DNA of 64,000 nucleotides from Thermaerobacillus caldiproteolyticus. GTDB taxonomy: Bacteria > Bacillota > Bacilli > Bacillales > Anoxybacillaceae. The notes below the pieces were generated by a model, which worked only from the letters and a program-made list of their open reading frames with translations, was not told the DNA's origin and made no database searches. Numbering within the stretch: position 1 is the first letter of the stretch; every line of letters begins with the position of its first letter. Shown here in pieces: positions 61,149-64,000 of the stretch. The DNA is taken from NCBI RefSeq assembly GCF_013761245.1, contig NZ_JACDUT010000009.1, positions 124,001 through 188,000 on the forward strand, written 5' to 3'. Both the position numbers and the translations under genes were made by a program.

Positions 61149-62783
61149 GTGAGAAAAGCTTTTTCGAATTTATCAGCATTGCTTCTATTAGTTTCAACTA
61201 TTTTAGCAGGTTGCAGCAGCAATCAGACTTCCTCGGATGCGGAGAGGAAGGAGGAAGCAACTAAAAATGTTAAACAAGAAATTACTTTAAATGCTCTAAG
61301 TGAGCCTCCGAGTCTGGATCCAGCTCTTGCCACAGATACAACATCTGGCTGGGTAATCGATCACTTGTTTGAAGGACTTTACACAAAAAACAAAAAAGGT
61401 GAGCCCGTATTAGGGGCCGCAAGTGATGTGAAAGTTTCTGATGACGGTAAAACATATACTTTTACAATTCGTGAAGATGCAAAATGGTCCGATGGTGATC
61501 CAGTGACAGCACAAGACTTTGAATATGCTTGGAAACGTGTATTAAACCCTGAAACCGGCAGCGCATTCGCTTTTTATATGTACTATATTAAAGGAGCTGA
61601 GGAGTATAACAAAGGAAAAGCTAGTGTAGATGAGGTTGGAGTGAAAGCATTAGACGATAAGACGCTACAAGTTCAATTAGATGCGCCGCTTAGCTATTTT
61701 GACAAGCTATTAACAATGTGGACGTTCTACCCAGTCAAGAAATCTTTAGTTGAATCGAATAAAAAATGGGCCGCCGAAGCAGAAGGGTATGTAAGTAACG
61801 GAGCTTACAAATTAACTTCTTGGAAACACAATAGTGAAGTTGTAGTTGAAAAGAATGAGCATTATTGGAACAAAGATGAAATTAATATGGAAAAAGTTAC
61901 ATGGAAAATGGTGAACGATGCAACAACATATTATCAAATGTACAAAACAGGTGAACTTGATTTAATTCAAACTTTACCTACTGATGTGATTGCACAAGAA
62001 AAAGATAGTGAAGAGTTTAAAATTGTACCTTATTTTGGAACCTATATGTTTATGTTTAACGTAGAGAAAGAGCCGTTTAATAATCCAAAGATCCGCCGTG
62101 CTTTTGCAATGGCTATTAACCGTAAAGCGATTGTGAATAATATTACAAAATCAGGGGAAACTCCAGCATATGCATTTGTTCCATATGGAGTAAATACTCC
62201 GGACGGTGATTTCCGCAAGGTTGGCGGCACATATTTCAAAGAAAACGCAAAAGAAGCGAAGAAACTATTACAAGAAGGTATGAAGGAAGAAGGATGGAAT
62301 AAGTTACCTGAAGTAACTCTAATGTATAATACTGCTGAAAATAATAAAAAGGTTGCAGAAGCAGTGCAGGAAATGATCAAAAATACTCTTGGGGTAAAAA
62401 TCAAGCTCGCTAACCAAGAGTGGAAAACGTATTTAGAAACAACAGCCCAATCTAATTTCCAAATGGCGCGTATGGGCTGGATTGGAATCTTTGTTGACCC
62501 AACCGTTATCTTAGACTATTACTTGGGTGACAGCCCGAATAATAGAACAAAATGGGTAAATGGGAAATTTGATAACCTAATGGCACAAGCAAAAGTGGAA
62601 CAGGATGAGACGAAGCGTTTTCAATTACTTCATGAAGCTGAAAAAGTATTAATGGCAGACATGCCATTTATGCCAGTTTACTTTTATTCGCAAAACTATC
62701 TAACTTCTAAAAAGTTTAAAGGCATCGTTTATCCTATTAATCGTTATCCAGACGTACGCTGGGCAAAGAAAATAGCTGATTAA
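61149..62783 (+). CDS. dppE: Peptide-binding lipoprotein of the dipeptide transporter
   Basis: A 544-residue family 5 solute-binding protein (OppA/DppE type). The N-terminal signal ends LAGCSSN with the lipidated Cys at residue 22. LSEPPSLDPALATDTTSGWV and WSDGDPVTAQDFEYAWKRVL are the family signatures, and NKPKIRRAF-like NNPKIRRAFAMAINR lies mid-protein. It captures peptides outside the membrane and hands them to DppBC. GTG 61149 follows AAGGAGG. Confidence 0.92.
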   Translation: MRKAFSNLSALLLLVSTILAGCSSNQTSSDAERKEEATKNVKQEITLNALSEPPSLDPALATDTTSGWVIDHLFEGLYTKNKKGEPVLGAASDVKVSDDGKTYTFTIREDAKWSDGDPVTAQDFEYAWKRVLNPETGSAFAFYMYYIKGAEEYNKGKASVDEVGVKALDDKTLQVQLDAPLSYFDKLLTMWTFYPVKKSLVESNKKWAAEAEGYVSNGAYKLTSWKHNSEVVVEKNEHYWNKDEINMEKVTWKMVNDATTYYQMYKTGELDLIQTLPTDVIAQEKDSEEFKIVPYFGTYMFMFNVEKEPFNNPKIRRAFAMAINRKAIVNNITKSGETPAYAFVPYGVNTPDGDFRKVGGTYFKENAKEAKKLLQEGMKEEGWNKLPEVTLMYNTAENNKKVAEAVQEMIKNTLGVKIKLANQEWKTYLETTAQSNFQMARMGWIGIFVDPTVILDYYLGDSPNNRTKWVNGKFDNLMAQAKVEQDETKRFQLLHEAEKVLMADMPFMPVYFYSQNYLTSKKFKGIVYPINRYPDVRWAKKIAD

Positions 62784-62791
62784 TTGCCTTT

Positions 62792-62829
62792 GAGGGAAGA
62801 TTTATTTCATCCGAAATAGATCTTCCCTC
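62792..62829 (+). terminator. Hairpin after dppE
   Basis: GAGGGAAGAT-TTATTTC pairs with GAAATAG-ATCTTCCCTC. It is long and stable but has no T tract, so it may protect the upstream mRNA rather than terminate. Confidence 0.5.
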
Positions 62830-62851
62830 TCAGCTAAAAGGGGAGTTTTTT

Positions 62852-63232
62852 ATGTTTGCTTATTTAGGTTCTACCCTTTTTACAGTTATCGTTTTACTAA
62901 TGATTAAAATCATATATCAAGTAAATACACTAACTTTTATTAATCAATGCTTTTTATATGGTTTAGCGATATTTGTTGCGGGGATAAGTATTTTTGTCTA
63001 TCAGACAGGTTTTTTAGATTCGTTTCTAAAAGGATTTCGACAAGTTTATCATTTTGTTCTGCCAAAGCCCAGAGCATTAATTCAGGAAGAAAAAAGGTTA
63101 GCCAATGACGCCTTGATAAATCATTGGCGCACCTCGACGATGAATGGTTTGAAATTGATTTTATTAGGTATCGGTACAGGCTCTATTTTTCTTTCCATCG
63201 CATATTCAATTTATCTATTAAAAGATCATTGA
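62852..63232 (+). CDS. DUF3899 membrane protein
   Basis: A 126-residue protein with three hydrophobic helices (about 3-22, 31-50, 100-120) and a basic cytoplasmic loop (KGFRQVYHFVLPKPRALIQE), matching my recollection of the DUF3899 family of Bacillaceae. Function unknown. AAAAGGGGAG precedes ATG. Placed between dppE and pcp, it may be co-transcribed with peptide-use genes, but no functional link is evident. Confidence 0.65.
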   Translation: MFAYLGSTLFTVIVLLMIKIIYQVNTLTFINQCFLYGLAIFVAGISIFVYQTGFLDSFLKGFRQVYHFVLPKPRALIQEEKRLANDALINHWRTSTMNGLKLILLGIGTGSIFLSIAYSIYLLKDH

Positions 63233-63286
63233 TAGAATGATACGAAAAATTGGATTTTCTATTCGTTTTTAGGGGGGGAAACATGT

Positions 63287-63889
63287 ATGAAAAAATTGTT
63301 GGTAACGGGCTTTGTCCCGTTTTTAGATTTTTCCGTGAATCCAACGGAACAAATTGTAAAAAATCTTGATGGCACCACGATCGGAGGCTATGAAATTTAT
63401 GGACGGATATTGCCGGTTGATTTTTCAGAATCGGCAACAAAATGCATTGAATACTTTGAAAATATACAACCGGAAGTTGTCATTTCTCTTGGTCTTGCGG
63501 CTGGACGTACAAAAATTACGCCGGAACGCATTGCGATTAATTGTAAAGATGGAGGACCTGATAATCGCGGGGTGCGGATGCAGGATGAACCGATTGAAAT
63601 CGATGGACCGGCTGGCTATTTTTCTACCTTACCAATCCGTCGTTTCGTTAATGTGTTAAACGAAAATGGATATCCAGCGCAAATTTCTAATACAGCAGGC
63701 ACCTATTTGTGTAACAATGTGATGTATTCAATCTTACATAAAATTTATAGTGAAAATCGAAACGTAAGAGCCGGTTTTGTTCATATTCCAGCTTCACATG
63801 AATTGGCAATTCAACACCCAAACATTCCAAGTTGGTCACAAAACGATTTATATCAAGCGGTTATATGTATGATTGAATCATTAGACTAG
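63287..63889 (+). CDS. pcp: Pyrrolidone-carboxylate peptidase (pyroglutamyl peptidase I)
   Basis: A 200-residue cysteine peptidase that removes N-terminal pyroglutamate from peptides. The catalytic triad is complete: E80 in TPERIAIN, C142 in TAGTYLCNNV and H166 in FVHIPASHE. The N-terminal MKKLLVTGFVPFLDFSVNPT is typical (GFxPF). It is a sensible partner to the dipeptide importer. GGGGGGGAAA precedes ATG 63287; an overlapping ATG at 63283 is out of frame. Confidence 0.94.
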   Translation: MKKLLVTGFVPFLDFSVNPTEQIVKNLDGTTIGGYEIYGRILPVDFSESATKCIEYFENIQPEVVISLGLAAGRTKITPERIAINCKDGGPDNRGVRMQDEPIEIDGPAGYFSTLPIRRFVNVLNENGYPAQISNTAGTYLCNNVMYSILHKIYSENRNVRAGFVHIPASHELAIQHPNIPSWSQNDLYQAVICMIESLD

Positions 63890-63915
63890 ATGATGTGAGA
63901 TCTAGTAGTTTTTTC
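63885..63915 (+). terminator. Terminator overlapping the pcp stop codon
   Basis: ACTAGAT (63885-63891) pairs perfectly with ATCTAGT (63900-63906), followed by AGTTTTTTC. Confidence 0.65.
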
Positions 63916-64000
63916 TTTCAAGTATCTAAAAATGTAAATAACTAGTTGATATAAAAAGGGAATCTCCTGTCTTCTTTTTGCGAATAGTTATCCTTTATAT

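Overview
The window looks like the chromosome of a low-to-mid-GC, endospore-forming Bacillaceae, most probably a thermophilic Geobacillus/Parageobacillus-type organism. This is inferred from the gene content: a sporulenol/squalene-hopene cyclase, a HemAT-type globin receptor, a mannitol locus in the order mtlA-mtlR-mtlF-mtlD, a dppA-type D-aminopeptidase operon, and strong Shine-Dalgarno (SD) sequences with frequent GTG/TTG starts. No rRNA, tRNA, CRISPR array or intact insertion sequence was seen.

Layout. 1-7.3 kb: a broken AraC-type regulator whose effector domain survives, decayed intergenic DNA, a polysaccharide deacetylase, a tiny holin-like toxin ORF, two minus-strand genes (DUF2515, CBO0543) and a triterpene cyclase. 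7.3-14 kb: an EamA exporter, then an RpiR regulator, a three-domain PTS permease and a GH38 hydrolase for mannosylglycerate-type substrates. 14-19.4 kb: an XRE regulator with a small membrane protein, then murR-murQ-murP-mupG for recovery of MurNAc-containing cell-wall sugars. 19.5-26.1 kb: an aldo/keto reductase and the mannitol operon. 26.3-32.2 kb: a tripartite tricarboxylate transporter (tctC-tctB-tctA) followed by its likely CitA/DcuS-type two-component system. 32.4-39.1 kb: a TPR protein, HemAT, and a gluconate operon under a LacI-type regulator. 39.3-40.2 kb: a GNAT acetyltransferase and an IS200/IS605-like remnant.

40.2-54.2 kb is the most distinctive part. A minus-strand operon (ureohydrolase, aldehyde dehydrogenase, NCS1 permease, nitrilase-family amidase, cyclase-family hydrolase) lies beside a sigma-54 activator. 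Plus-strand genes follow for GABA aminotransferase, a semialdehyde dehydrogenase, a second class III aminotransferase, a sodium:solute symporter and an enoyl-CoA hydratase. Three GG-N10-GC sigma-54 promoters and five copies of an AATTCA-N4-TGAATT-like element tie much of this together. The simplest reading is a nitrogen-scavenging route that turns a guanidino compound or polyamine into GABA and then succinate; the true substrate is unknown. 54.4-63.9 kb carries an amidohydrolase, an Lrp-type regulator, D-aminopeptidase dppA, a dipeptide ABC transporter, a DUF3899 protein and pyroglutamyl peptidase.

Several genes have frame problems at homopolymers (hemAT at 34406-34415, dppB at 58044-58050, possibly the small membrane protein near 14563), which could be real mutations or sequencing errors. 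Functions are assigned from recognised motifs and gene context; no database search was possible.
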